Below are positions 24,801 through 36,290 of a stretch of DNA of 64,000 nucleotides, one piece after another. The notes below the pieces were generated by a model, which was not told the DNA's origin, made no database searches, and worked only from the letters and a program-made list of their open reading frames with translations. Position 1 is the stretch's first letter; each line of letters begins with the position of its first letter. The stretch comes from Bryum argenteum (taxonomy: Eukaryota > Streptophyta > Bryopsida > Bryales > Bryaceae): positions 3,226,501-3,290,500 of the forward strand of contig CM073325.1 in the NCBI GenBank assembly GCA_037043015.1, in the 5' to 3' direction. The translations under genes and the position numbers were made by a program.

Positions 24801-25677
24801 TCGAGTTCTCTTGGATGCACCTTGCTCAGCTTTGGGTTTAAGACCTCGTTTGTTCGCTGGAGAAGTGAGTCTTCATTTGAAACACCATTTTTGTTGCTCT
24901 CTACTTGGATCTAGGAAAATAACTTTATCGTCGTTTATGTGCAGGAAACTTTAGATGGTCTGCGCCAGCATGCCAATTACCAACGACGGTTACTTGACCA
25001 GGCTGTACAATTGGTCCGACCAAATGGAACTCTGGTCTATTCCACGTAAGTATCTCCTGCACATCAAAATATTAGGAAACAATCGAAGACTTTCCTACTT
25101 TATGTGTGCAATTTTTTTAACCTCCAAGCGTCTCGAATGTTAGCTGATTCATGTCAACTCAAGCTAAGGATGCGGTCAAATGCTCTAAACTTGACGTGCA
25201 ATTTTTTATGAGATGCAGGTGTACATTAAATCCTGGAGAGAATGAGGGTGTGGTTCGCTATGCATTGGACACTTACCCATTTTTGTCACTCTCTCCTCAG
25301 GTATACCTTTCCACTTGCAAGCCGTTATTTGAGATATCTCCCTGCACCCTGGCTATTGATAGTTACTGAACCAACATAGTTTGATTGAGTATTATTGACC
25401 ACTAAAGCATGGCATTACAGCATCCGAGAATTGGAGGGCCTGGCCTGGTTGGTGGAGAAGACGTATTTGATGGAGCAACTTACAGGTGCTGGAAAACTCG
25501 TTATTTATTCATGTTAGTGCTCATTGAGGTGAATAATCCTCTGATTTTGTCTGTGCTTTTGTGGACAGGCCATGGCTTCGGAAAGGAGAAGAGGATATGG
25601 TTCAACGATTCGACCCTGTAGGCCCTAGAGACACCATTGGCTTCTTCATTGCCAAATTTTCTGTTGCTCCACATTGA
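21861..25677 (+). CDS. NSUN6-like RNA (cytosine-5) methyltransferase with PUA domain
   Basis: Twelve exons: 21861-21994, 22695-22986, 23191-23344, 23464-23640, 23721-23783, 23877-23998, 24191-24398, 24590-24864, 24945-25045, 25219-25300, 25421-25485, 25569-25677; 593 residues, all joins GT-AG and in frame. A PUA domain (about 110-225) with VFVPGVLACSGRIEKDE is inserted before the Rossmann fold, the layout of NSUN6 and its plant orthologue. S-adenosylmethionine motif I is ILDMCAAPGGKTT at 281-293. Both catalytic cysteines are present: DAPCS (Cys462) and the nucleophile in STCT (Cys510). The end DTIGFFIAKFSV is conserved. Animal NSUN6 methylates C72 of tRNA-Cys and tRNA-Thr; the same substrate here is inferred. 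A lysine-rich insert (about 330-440) separates motifs. Exon 3-4 joining is the least certain. tRNA genes flank it on both sides. Confidence 0.93.
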
Positions 25678-25928
25678 TTGTCACGATTCACATACTTATT
25701 CTTTCAAACTATTGATTGATACACCACTTTTTGGCCTTCCTATTGACCAGAGATTCGTTCTTCCGAAAAAGTATGAAGATACAAATGCTTCTCCATTACA
25801 TTTCAATCGAGGAAGTGCCCCTGCAAATAGACTCAGAATTGCGGTAATACCGTATCATGGCACAAGAAACCGCAGCGTCGCATTTTTAGCTGCTATATTC
25901 TGAAAGACCTACCCTGCAGACATCAACA

Positions 25929-26012
25929 GGGGCGGTGGCGCAGTTGGCTAGCGCGTAGGTCTCATAGCTAAGAGAAATCCTGAGGTCGAGAGTTCGAGCC
26001 TCTCTCGCCCCA
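25929..26012 (+). tRNA. Elongator tRNA-Met (CAT) with intron
   Basis: 84 nt with the discriminator. The acceptor GGGGCGG pairs with TCGCCCC; D arm and T arm (CGAGAGTTCGAGCCTCTC) are complete. A roughly 10-nt intron sits one base 3' of the CAT anticodon (GCTAAGAGAA region), the canonical place; plant elongator tRNA-Met genes normally carry such an intron. It lies 250 bp after the NSUN6-like stop codon on the same strand. Confidence 0.93.
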
Positions 26013-26034
26013 TTTTTTTTTTGTTTTTTTTTTC
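26013..26034 (+). terminator. Pol III poly-T terminator of tRNA-Met
   Basis: About ten T directly after the tRNA, then another ten after one G. A strong pol III stop. Confidence 0.85.
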
Positions 26035-26253
26035 ACTCACTTAAATAGATGGTGGAATCTATAACATTTTAAAGGCAACTAAATAATTCATAAGAGCATT
26101 AGCTCAGCCCACTTAACCCTTTAACCCGGTCAACAATCCTCTAACCTAGTCAATAGCCCTTTAACAATCTTCTAACCTATTCAACAACCCTCTACTGTAA
26201 CAATCTTTTAATGTAGTCAACAACCCTCTAATTTGGTCAAGAAGGTTGAAATC

Positions 26254-26590
26254 CCTTAGCATCTTGAGGCCGCGTACGAGGGCATCTCGAGGGCGCGTAC
26301 GAGGGCATCTCGAGGGCGCGTACGGGGCATCTCGAGGTCGCGTACGGGGGCATCTCGAGGCCGCGTACGGGGGCATCTCGAGGCTGCGTATGGCGACATC
26401 TCAAGGCCGCATATGACGACATCTCGAGGGCGCGTACAACGGCGTATGGCGGCATCTCGAGGGCGCGTACAACGGCGTATGGCGGCATCTCGAGGCCATG
26501 TACGGCGGCATCTCGAGGCCATGTACGGCGGCATCTCGAGGCCATGTACGGCGGCATCTCAAGGCGGCATACGGCAACATCTCAAGGAGG
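26254..26590. repeat. GC-rich minisatellite, 23-bp unit, about 13 copies
   Basis: Units follow GGCATCTCGAGGCCGCGTAC with a G-rich or CGG link; two longer 33-bp variants carry an extra ACAACGGCGTATGG. The array is CpG-rich in AT-rich surroundings. It keeps frames open on both strands because of its composition; no start context, introns or family resemblance supports a protein. Confidence 0.85.
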
Positions 26591-27378
26591 AACTATAGTG
26601 GCCAACAATGTCATGTGGCGGCGGCCCTACTCACTGCCCACACTTGGAACTCTTAGCCCCTACTAGCCTGGTACAACGTGAATCGGATTGGCAATACCAT
26701 ATTATAAGTATTTTCTTGCACTCTAACACGTACTTATAGTTGATGTTGCTAAGAATGAAAACTCATTTATTTGAATCAAGGTTTTAATGTATAGTTTAGT
26801 GATCACATTCTCAACTTGGTTACCTACATAGAAAAAAATGATAGAAAATGTTTGGGGTAACAAACATCAACTTGCCCTTTGCATCATTGAAAACAAACAT
26901 ATAATGCTCTTAAAAAACTTTTGCTGCAACTTTGAGCGTTATGAACTCAGGATTAGTAAATATCAAACAGTCAATTTCGGTACAGTACAAGGAACAAGAA
27001 TATGTACAAGATCTTACAATTGAAAGTTTTTAAGAAGGAAAAGAATTGTTTCATACCCTGGTTTCTGTAGAGGTTGAAAATCGCAGTTTTTAAGTTTCAA
27101 GCTACCAAAAACATGAGGAAATTTAAGAGTTCAGGTTTCAAGCTACCAAAAACGCAAGAAGATATAAGAGAGTTAATATCACAATCATGAAAAAGAAAAA
27201 CTATTTTTGATATCACAAAATTGGTTTAAAATGGCAAAACATGCACCATGCTTGGAAACCCAAAAACATGAGCTCATCTTTTTACTAAAAGGCACGCCAT
27301 GAAATCTTACTTTATTGTATAAGTATGCAATTTATACCACACAAACTAAACTTAATTACAAAAAGAAGCCGAGAAAAC
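26591..27378. other. Intergenic, probable 3' flank of the MORN gene
   Basis: AT-rich, with a small imperfect repeat near 27080-27160 (two units containing CAAGCTACCAAAAAC). No gene recognised. Confidence 0.4.
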
Positions 27379-29324
27379 TCAACGATGAACAGCTTTCACT
27401 GCAGCAACACGCGCAGCATTGGCAGCCTGGTTTGCAAGTGCAACAGCTTTTTTCACCCGATCATCCACCCTTTCTACGTCCATGCCTCTCTGCGCTGCCC
27501 TCCTTGCTTCCTTCAAGATATTAATGTCAACACAAAAATTAAGCAAATGTCAAATGAGAACGAGCTCCTGTGTTCGAATGCCCCTCCCAAAGAATGCCAC
27601 CAGTGTAGAAGAATGCAGGATCTCTAGTGAAAACACATGATTGTGGAAGAACCAAGAATTCATCTCCAAGAAAGAAAGAAAGCAAGCACCCACTGATTAT
27701 CACAAGAAGATCTTTCAGCATGACCAGCGATTATTTGTTTCACTACGAAGATAGACATGGAGTGAACGGGCAACACGGTACGTTCTCACACAAGCGAAAC
27801 CCTCACAGGTTTTCACAGCATTACCTGTACAGCATTTGAGACTTTGGAGTGATTAACGACCACTGTAGATGATGCATTCGGGACCTGAGTGCTTCTGCTC
27901 TCCAACATACCCAAATGCCAATGACCTGCGTGAGTGTCTCCATTGCGGAATGTGTAGATGCCTAGCCCTTGCTTCCGTCCATCATGCCATGAGCCTTCGT
28001 AGCAATGGCCATTGGCGAACTTGTAAACACCGTACCCATGCATCTTATCTGCAAAATACTCCCCAGCATACGTGTCTCCATTCCTGCCCATCACACCATG
28101 CTAACCATGTGAAGGATTCATCAAAGAAAACCCAAGGATGTGCTCACTTTCAAGAATTAACTCAAAAATGCAGGTTGAAAACCAGACATGCAAAATTCGA
28201 TGAAGTGAGACCTTCGGCTCATACTCCCTCTATCCATGAATGAGTCCCGTCGGTGGGTAGATTTGACAAAACCTATAGATGGACTTTACGGTATAGATAG
28301 AGTATATCCTTTAGGAAATTGACAAGTTTCGATGGGAAACACTACAGGAGACGTAAGAGATGAGATACCTGAAGTGGTAGTAGCCGACCCCATGTTTCAC
28401 TCCCCATTTGAATTCACCAACATAACAACTTCCATCACCACATGTCTGCATCCCACACCCATGGCTTTGACCATTTGACCAATGACCTGAGTAAACATCC
28501 CCTGTGTAGAATCGGTAGATGCCGTAACCTTCACGCATTCCATGGCGGTACTGCCCTCGGTACCGACTGCCACGAGCCCATGTCTCGACACCGTACCCGT
28601 CATATTTTCCATCTACCCAGTCTCCTTCGTATCTTCCACTTTTGTAGAAGTAATATACTCCACTCCCTGAAAACTTTCCACGGTGAAACTCACCTTCGTA
28701 TACGTCTCCATTGCTAAAATTTTGAAGCCCTTCCCCGTAGACCTGACCCTTCTTCGGTTTATTGAACCCAGGCGATAGTGATCCCTGGGACTGAGCCCTA
28801 GTTTTCCATCCACTTTCTTTTCTGTCACTGGAGAGCTGCAAAAATACTCCTAATGGCTGTAAGCAGCTACTGTTTATGAGGTTCCAGCTCTGCCTGCATG
28901 TGTCTCTGACTGCACCCCATGTAAGGATTGCGATAGCCCGGCCAAAGAGGTGAGGAACGGCAAGATGCACCGACACTACAACTGCTACGAATAACACGAG
29001 CAAGGCAGATACGTTGAACCAATACCAGGGCACTATGTCTATCGAAAGCCACTTCAGGCTATAGGAAGGACCAGCCTTCACGCACCACCAGACAAAAGGC
29101 ACAGCTACAATAATGGTTGGTGGAACAAGCAACTGAGCTCGCTCCCGCAGGTATCCGATTCTAAACCCATCCCGGTTGAAGCCAGTCTGAGGCCAGCATC
29201 CTCTGACCTTGCTAGTTTCATAACTGCGCTCCACTTCATCCAACGAGGTAAGGCTGTTAATTCCAGACTTGATGGTGGGAGACCGTAACAACGACGGAGA
29301 TTTGCTCAATTGAGACAATTCCAT
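27379..29324 (-). CDS. MORN-repeat membrane protein (plant type)
   Basis: Three exons, 29324-28369, 28083-27825 and 27510-27379, joined at CAG|GTATCT and CAG|GTAATG donors, 448 residues. The N-terminal ~70 residues are Ser-rich; two or three hydrophobic segments follow (about 72-92, 103-135). From about residue 200 come seven to eight MORN repeats of the form Y-x-G-x-(W/F)-x-x-G-x-x-(H/D)-G-x-G, then a conserved C-terminus with EARRAAQRGMDVERVDDRVK and an Ala-rich helix. This layout matches the plant family often mislabelled as SET7/9-like histone methyltransferase; no SET domain is present. MORN repeats commonly bind phospholipids, so a membrane-scaffold role is inferred. I chose the ATG at 29324, because the frame further upstream opens only with a GTG. 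Confidence 0.9.
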
Positions 29325-31365
29325 GCTAAGGAGCACTTAATCTGCCTCTTCATCTTCATCTTCTGTCTCCGACTGGATATCAGAAGCTTGAAGGGCTCCA
29401 CTCCTCCGCTAGATCACACGACCTTGATAACTCCCTGACATTGACTTCAGATGCAGTTCAGCAACTCGAACCAACACCAGCAACCATCTGCCCGCACATG
29501 CTGGCGGCTTCTGGCAAGACCTCTCATGTGGAGCGATCTTGAGTTGTTGCCTGGAAAGACAAGCGATCTCGTTGTTCACACTTTTCTGCCGCGACAACAA
29601 TCACCCCAAGTAGTGCTCGGGTATCAGCACTAATCAAGCTGGTCACATATGGCTACAAATTTGAGGCTCAAGGTGGCACAGATCAAATTAGCTTCACATG
29701 GAATGCTTGACAGTTAAAATACACAAAAACTATAGACAACAAACACCAGGTAAGCATTCTCCAGGTATGCGACATAGACCTACGCCCTTCAAGACCCTTT
29801 CTTGCGCAATTTCAACTTAACTCCACGCTCAAGCAAAACATACTTACCAAGTCACAAAGCAATCGGACACTGCATCTTGTTGCTTGTACACAGCACCCAA
29901 TTCCAGCTCAGTCTAAAACCCTAGTCATTTGTTTCTCAAAATTGAGATACTGAACCAGCTGCAAGCGCGAGAGAAAGAAACGCATCCGAAGCTATCCTCC
30001 TGCCTCGAAAACATTTGACCCACAACTCTCACCTTCTATCTGCAATCACAGAAAGCATGAACTTCAGGTGTGCAAGAACTTCTCACAAGAGCATGCTATC
30101 CTTATCCTTTTCTAACCGGCAACCTCGCTTCTAACCTCAAACAGAATCTTTTTCACACCACAAATTGATGGTGATTACCCTAATGGGGAAGAATCTCACT
30201 TACGGCTACAGTAGTAGTGAAGAAACAGAACCCACCATAGCCACCGCCATAGGAAGTCAGTAGGGCATCTGCTTGGCCGAAAAGCCGGCTTGGAAAGATT
30301 TAGAGATTGTTTCACTTACATACAAACGGCATCGATAAAACCGCAATTGCCTGTGTGCAGAAAAACCTAGACCACAAATTCGTGGATGGCACAAGCTCCA
30401 AACCCTCTGAACAGTAATACAGCTCCCACAGGAAGCGGTGTTATTATGTAGAGGAATTTTCATTCAGGGGAATGCTTTTGTAAAATATTTTCAAATAGGG
30501 AATAATCCCAACATACGAGGAAAGAAAATTATCTCATAGTCGCTTCCAAAGTAGGAGAAGACGAAAAAGCTACATATCAGCTTAATCAACTAAGTTGCCA
30601 TTTTTTTTTTCTATTAGCTGCAATATGCTTACTAGTGATGAGACAAGAACATAAGAAAGTAATTTTGTTCCTCTTTTTGCAAATTTTTGCAATCCTTCCC
30701 TTATTTGGAAATACTTTACAAAAGTGTTCCCCTACACAAAAATTCCTCTATCATGTTCGTTTATGTATTGAACTGATTAGATAGAGGAAGTTTTCTAGGA
30801 AAATAGAGGAAGTTTTCTGGGCAAAGAAAGTGTGCATGGGGTCATGAAAAATTTAATGGAATTTACGTAAAGCATGATTGCGGCACATTTAAGCAAATGG
30901 GAACCAAAATTATATGAAAATATGAATGTGAAAAGAAAGACTACGAAGAGATACATAAAGAAATGGAAGGAAATTTTGGCAAAAGTCATGGATCACCATG
31001 GGGTCGTCTCTATTCTCCTAGAGAGTAAAGATGATGCTCCTAATGCACAAATGTCAAGATACTCTACGTATTATTTTCAAACGCCTACTTCGTGAGATGT
31101 GAATATGTGAATATGATTTGGTGGAACATGAAATTGCCAAGCATTCTCAAAGCGTGATGTGTACAACAAAGTAGTCTCCCCTGCTTTGTCTTATGAGGTG
31201 TCAAGTTATCGTTTTTGATTTTTCATTCGAATGTAGGATAAGGCTTGATAATCAGCCAAACAAAACTATGTCTGCTTATGCGATCAATATCTCCTTTTAT
31301 TCACGTGAATCTAAGACCGCATTTTGGCGTGAAATTGAAAGTCACATACTACTATTGACTAGTTG
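29325..31365. other. MORN gene leader region and AT-rich intergenic DNA
   Basis: About 29325-30250 probably holds the leader of the minus-strand MORN gene. The rest is AT-rich with poly-T and poly-A tracts. Short open frames near 30874-31095 (Lys-rich) have no recognisable family. Confidence 0.4.
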
Positions 31366-31830
31366 TTGTACAACTTGTTGATATACAAACTCTTAATATA
31401 CAACCGGTTGATATACAATCGGTTGATATAGATGAGGTTGATATACAATCGGTTGATATAAATGAGGTTGATATACAATCGGTTGATATAGATGAGGTTG
31501 ATATACAATCGGTTGATATAGATGAGGTTGATATACAATCGGTTGATATAGATGAGGTTGATATACAAACTCTCGATATACAACCGGTTGATATACAACT
31601 TGTTGAGATGTACAAACGGTTGATATACAAACTGTTGATATACAACCCGGTTGATATACAAACTGTTGATATACAACCCGGTTGATATACAAACTCTTGA
31701 TATACAACCCGGTTGATATACAAACTCTTGATATACAACCCGGTTGATATACAAATTCTTGATATACAACCCGGTTGATATACAAACTCTTGATATACAA
31801 CCCGGTTGATTTACAAACGGTTGATATCCA
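31366..31830. repeat. Minisatellite on a GTTGATATACAA unit, about 30 copies
   Basis: Basic unit GGTTGATATACAA plus 2-4 variable bases, arranged in higher-order ~30-bp blocks: first GGTTGATATACAATCGGTTG with ATATAGATGA repeated about five times, then a block alternating AACTCTTGATATACAACCC. All three minus frames stay open for 120-160 residues, which reflects the repeat rather than a gene. Confidence 0.9.
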
Positions 31831-31924
31831 GTCTATATACATTAGAATCTCCATGCACCATGGTTGACACAAGTTTTCAATTATCGCTTGCCCTAGATCC
31901 TCCTAGCAATTGTTGATATTTCAG

Positions 31925-32493
31925 TTTTCATTACCCAGTGCCGGAAACCTAGCTGAGAGCTCACGGAGCTTGAGACCACTGGGACGTTGTCGTCAAAGGG
32001 TCAAGGAGCCGTGCGGGTTGAATCACTACGCGGGTGGCACCACACTGGGCCTTCCTGCTCACACCGACATCGCGACGCTTGCGTTGCTACATCAGTGCGA
32101 CGACGGAGGCGGCTAAAAAGTGGAGAATCGAAAGATGGGCAGTGGGTGAATGTCCAAGCTCGTAGCGATGCGCTTGTGGTCATCGTGGGCACCCTTTTCC
32201 AGCCTCCTCCTTGCTCATACCATCGTACTCACTGCTTGAAGAGTTTCCCATGTGGTGTCAGATATTTACAAGTGGGGAGAGGAAAGCGTGCCAGCATCGA
32301 GCAGTTCAGGAAGCGGGAAAAGATCGGTTGTCCATGGTGTGGCCCGACTTGTCTCCTGCCATGGTTACTGCCCCCTCCTTCCGCCACGATCCTCTCCGGT
32401 ACCGGCAACGTACTCACGTTCCCCCAGTTTTGGGAAGCGCGTGAGAGCAGCTACCTTGATATCCTCCAGCGCATAATCATCCCTGCTGGTTGA
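31925..32493 (+). pseudogene. 2-oxoglutarate/Fe(II)-dependent oxygenase pseudogene (C-terminal half)
   Basis: Pieces of the plant 2OG-Fe(II) oxygenase fold (flavonol synthase / gibberellin oxidase type) are spread over three plus frames. One frame has LNHYAGGTTLGLPAHTDIAT with the iron-binding HxD. A second has DGQWVNVQARSDALVV with GTLFQ. The third has CQHRAVQEAGKDRLSM, with the third iron ligand His and an Arg in the place of the 2-oxoglutarate-binding residue. The second frame returns with FWEARESSYLDIL at the end. At least three frame changes are needed, and the N-terminal half is not found; the minisatellite at 31366-31830 sits where it should be. It is a decayed copy rather than an interrupted active gene. 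Closest subfamily unclear. Confidence 0.85.
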
Positions 32494-32821
32494 GCCCTTT
32501 CTGGTCGGATATTGCCATTAAAATTTCGAGGTCCACGCCACTCTCAATCATTCAATAACTTAGCTACCATGCGGTGTTATATCCATAGCTGATCCATGTC
32601 AACAGCAGCCTCCAATCACGTGGTAGGATGATCATATCAGAACTCGAAAACTGGAAAACATCCAAAATTGTCCACTCACGCACTCACGCACTCTAGAGCA
32701 TTGGACTGTACTTTTGAGTGTGCCAGAGATGTCACTGAAAAGGGACACAGCAATTACTTTGTAATTAGTAAAACAAAACTGCCCCACCTAACGTACAGCG
32801 GGGGCTTGAGCTCGTGCTAAC

Positions 32822-34782
32822 CTAACCCTGATTTGTGGTAATCACATCTATATGGTCACCGACACCAACCACTTGAGCATTTGACTTTGAGGGATCGGAC
32901 AGAGTCGAGTCGCACACGAAGTATGATCCAAAGTAGGCCTGTCAACAAGCAAACGGAGCATGTCAAAACTACAGTCTAGATGTTTGCAAATAACCAACTG
33001 AAGATGATCTGAGATGGACTTATTACCTTCTTCACTTTCTCAACCTCCAGGCCCACATGAGGCCCTGACCTGAAAGAGAACATAGTCTGCACAACCACAA
33101 CACTTGCTAAGACTGTATCAAAGCTACGAGGCTTACGAGTACGATAGCAAACTCCAAAAGAGCAATCAACATTCACATGTTCGAATTCAGCTGCTTACTT
33201 TATTTGGCTCAACGTTATCCAAGTCTGGCTTGTCCTGGTCGATTGTGGGCACCTGCGGAGGCAAAAATGCAATGAAGTTACCCTTCAATTCACCAATACA
33301 ACTGGACTCCTGATCAAATAAGTATCTCCTACTGAGGTACCACAAATGCGGCTCACCTTACAAATCCCTCGAAGTAAGGCATAACTGAAATTTAACTGGT
33401 TGCCCATGTGCGTAACGGTAAACTGGCGCCACTTGTCTTCTTCAAAAGAAGGAGGCCCTCGAACAACGATGCTTTTGTCACAAGAGAGATCCAAGTTAGA
33501 CCAAGCAAACTTCGACGACGCAAAATGAGATAAATGTTTAGAAACTTACTTCGGGCGGAAACGGTTCATAGGAAACGGAGAATTGGGAAAATAAGAGTTC
33601 ACTTCATCAAGTGAAGCCTGCACAGCACAAGAACGAGCTCAGGCTTGAAGTCCATTGTTACTTATGCTTGCGGTCGGGAAATGAGCTAAGCGTAGTAAGT
33701 ACCTCTGACACAAACATGAATTGTCCAGTATTCTGGAACCCTGTAACAAATCCTTCGGGCGCTTCTTCTGCTTGTCTTTTCTCCTTCTGCTTACCTTCAC
33801 AGATGCAGTCAAACTCAAATCATTTCCCTGGATTGCAAGCATCTAACATCTGGTTTATTTGAATACTCGGGAGACGTACTTGGATCAAATCGAACAAGGC
33901 GAACTGGCAAATCCAAGTAGCGACTGAACCATGCTGCCGCCTCAGAGCCTTCATCCACCCCCTGCTACCTCCACGAGCACTGTCAATTCCTACAAGGATC
34001 GTCCTCCCTTGAGGATTATCATTGCATTCGATCAGCTCTCAAGCATCGGCCACTCACATCTCAATGGAACTGAATTTGTCTACCGTTCCTTCAAACCCCT
34101 CCCTTCGCTTATTGTGAGGAGTTTTCCATTCTGGCTTCAGAACATTGTACTTAAATCAAGTGAGAAACTAGAGGATTTGGCTCCTTGCGATACGAGTACG
34201 ATTTCTAGTCTGGTACATTCTACCATGCATTGACGGAGAGTTGAACCTGGTGATGGTGAACCAGAGCAGTACCTGTCCATGGAAGACGGCTGGGTAACCC
34301 ACGTCCATGGTGTTGCCTTTCGAGCTTCTTTGCAATGGAATCGCTAATGTCTTCATGCCCGGCGCATTGATCTCTGCAACAATGTAACCACTACAAAATG
34401 AATTCTGCTGCAATCTTGATTGCATTGAGAAGCTTGAGAGTATACATACCTAAGAATGCGTTGGATGGAACCGATTCGCCTCGCAGGGCAGCCGCAGGCA
34501 AAGAGGGCTGGACCAACGCGAGCTTGGGACTCCTGGACATAGTAATGCAGCGGCCATTCTCGGCCTTCACTACCATCCATTCCCTGTCAAACAAGAACCC
34601 TGCAAGCAACACCCGAAATTTCAAAACCCGCCCCTCCTCCCTCTCCAATGCAAAGTAGTCAACCCAAGAATGGTGCAATTTAACGAACCTGTGGAGGAAA
34701 TGGCAGCGCTCGACGCAGAGACACCCCTGCATGCTTTCACGGGGTACACCAAAATCTCCGCAATCACATAATCCGCACCCAT
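32822..34782 (-). CDS. MOSC-domain protein, mARC-type molybdenum amidoxime reductase
   Basis: Ten exons: 34782-34689, 34599-34446, 34390-34273, 33961-33880, 33794-33703, 33617-33550, 33471-33357, 33252-33199, 33086-33027, 32938-32822; 317 residues. The N-terminal beta-barrel starts with ILVYPVKACRGVS and continues FLFDREWMVV; then come the INAPGMKTLAIPL segment, the VDEGSEAAAWFSRYL helix and PMNRFRPNIVV. The cysteine expected to bind molybdenum is Cys240 in GICKVPT, and the end AYFGSYFVCD...VVGVGDHIDVI is typical. mARC proteins reduce N-hydroxylated compounds with cytochrome b5 and its reductase. The donor at 34446 (AT|GTATAC) was chosen over the stronger-looking GTATGT at 34450 because only the former keeps the frame. 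The first Cys of the usual C-x-x-C is missing. Confidence 0.9.
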
Positions 34783-35808
34783 CCTGAATTCTAACTGCCC
34801 AATTGCACATTCTCATGCTCTCCTTATACCCCGACGGAGTTGTTACAGATTCTTTCGCATGTCCGACTCTCAAAGAGCTTTTCGGGGTCCTAAAAATACG
34901 TCATCTTACACTCGGCAGTCTTGGAATGGAGGACATCGGCGTCAATAGGATAGCGTGGCGAGCAAGCGAAAATCTGACAAGGAATTAGCGATGCCGTGCT
35001 CTGTACTCCTGAATAGTCAAAGAGGCATCCATTCGAAATGTGAAATCGCGACATCCTTCCTAATTCTTAACTCGTACTTTCCTCTCGGGCCACTCACCTT
35101 GTCTTCATCCTTGTCGTGGAATTTGTCAATGCTAACACGCGTGATATTTCCCACGGTACAGAGGTTCCTGGCACAAGATCAAGTGCAGTAATGCTATTAT
35201 TTGTGCAATCTTACATGGGTTTTGATCATCTGCAGTGCATTTGAAATTACTACGGTAGAGGTAGAGACGCGAATGAGTGGAGTTCGTGCAGCCATTGTTG
35301 TCTGCTCCATCCATTCCATGATTGCTGCATAGCTACTTGATTCTTAGAAGTTTAGAGTTCAGGGGTTGCAGGATTCGTGGTTCTAACATGCTTTTATGTC
35401 GTTAGCATCGTCTTTATGTCTGAAATACAACATCGGAGGGACCATTTCAAGGTGTTTGGGCAGATCAAATTTCGAATGCTATTGCAAGTACTCAGACTAA
35501 ACACCAAGGCTTATGGTGCCTCATCTTTTCTTACTAATGTGTTTAGGCAGATCAAACCTCACACTTGGAAGAGTGTTTTGGATCTTTTCAGAGAACAATC
35601 TCTGTTGAGTTGAAGATTCTTTTCATTCTTTTAGATGTTTGTATAATAAGGACTCCAAAAACTGACCAACTTTTGGGTTTTTTGTGGGCAAGGCCACGGG
35701 AGGATAATTTTAGGAGGTTAGTAAAGTAAGTAGAGAGTTGAGTGTAAATTGGTTAAGGTATGAATTTATAAATATTATTTCACTTGAAAGAAAGAAAGAA
35801 AGAAAGAG

Positions 35809-35839
<31 letters not shown>

Positions 35840-36290
35840 TCACATGTGCAAAACAACCCTTAATCCTCACTAGTATGCCCTCGCAGCGTTGCCACGCCCA
35901 CTAAAATAATTTTAATCATGCCCCTCTTGTTTTATTTGCGAGATCTATAATAAGGTCATTTTTGTAATATCTCGGAATGTGTGGGCCACAAATACTTCAA
36001 AATTCAAAATCTCGAGACTTGTCAACCCGTATTGCAATCCGATTGTTTTCCGAAACTCTACAAAACAAAAACCTACTTCCTAACTACACCTCATGCAACC
36101 TGATCCAACCGGCGGTGCCAGAGATCATAATGTCACGTCCAAAGCAAAACAAAACAAAACACATGCCTCAAATAATAGATATTCAACCTCATATACACTC
36201 AACGCTCACATTCGAGACCAATTTAAGTTTCCAAGGTTTAGGGTTTTCAAACATAACCTAATTTCAATTTTCAACAACAAAAGTTGATGA
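34783..36290. other. mARC leader region and intergenic DNA
   Basis: Immediately upstream of the mARC start. A minus-strand ATG at 35295 opens 27 codons ending at a good donor (CAT|GTAAGA at 35215), which may be a first exon of an unidentified transcript. Beyond 35320 lies AT-rich DNA with an (AAAG)n and poly-A tract near 35785-35837. Confidence 0.35.

Noticed and set aside
21860..25677. NOP2/NSUN5-type rRNA methyltransferase
   Set aside because: The inserted PUA domain and the order of segments fit NSUN6 and its plant orthologue rather than NOP2 or NSUN5.
26237..26557. Minus-strand open frames of about 100 codons (repeating MPPY-like or RDA-like peptides)
   Set aside because: Product of the 23-bp GC-rich minisatellite; no start context, splice sites or family.
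26254..26590. CRISPR-like spaced repeats
   Set aside because: Units are contiguous tandem copies with no unique spacers, and the genome is a plant's.
28867..29052. Minus-strand frames overlapping the MORN protein
   Set aside because: Alternate frames within exon 1.
31359..31872. Three overlapping minus-strand open frames of 128-159 codons
   Set aside because: They translate the minisatellite in every frame; repeating Tyr/Ile/Asn or Ser/Thr peptides reflect the DNA repeat.
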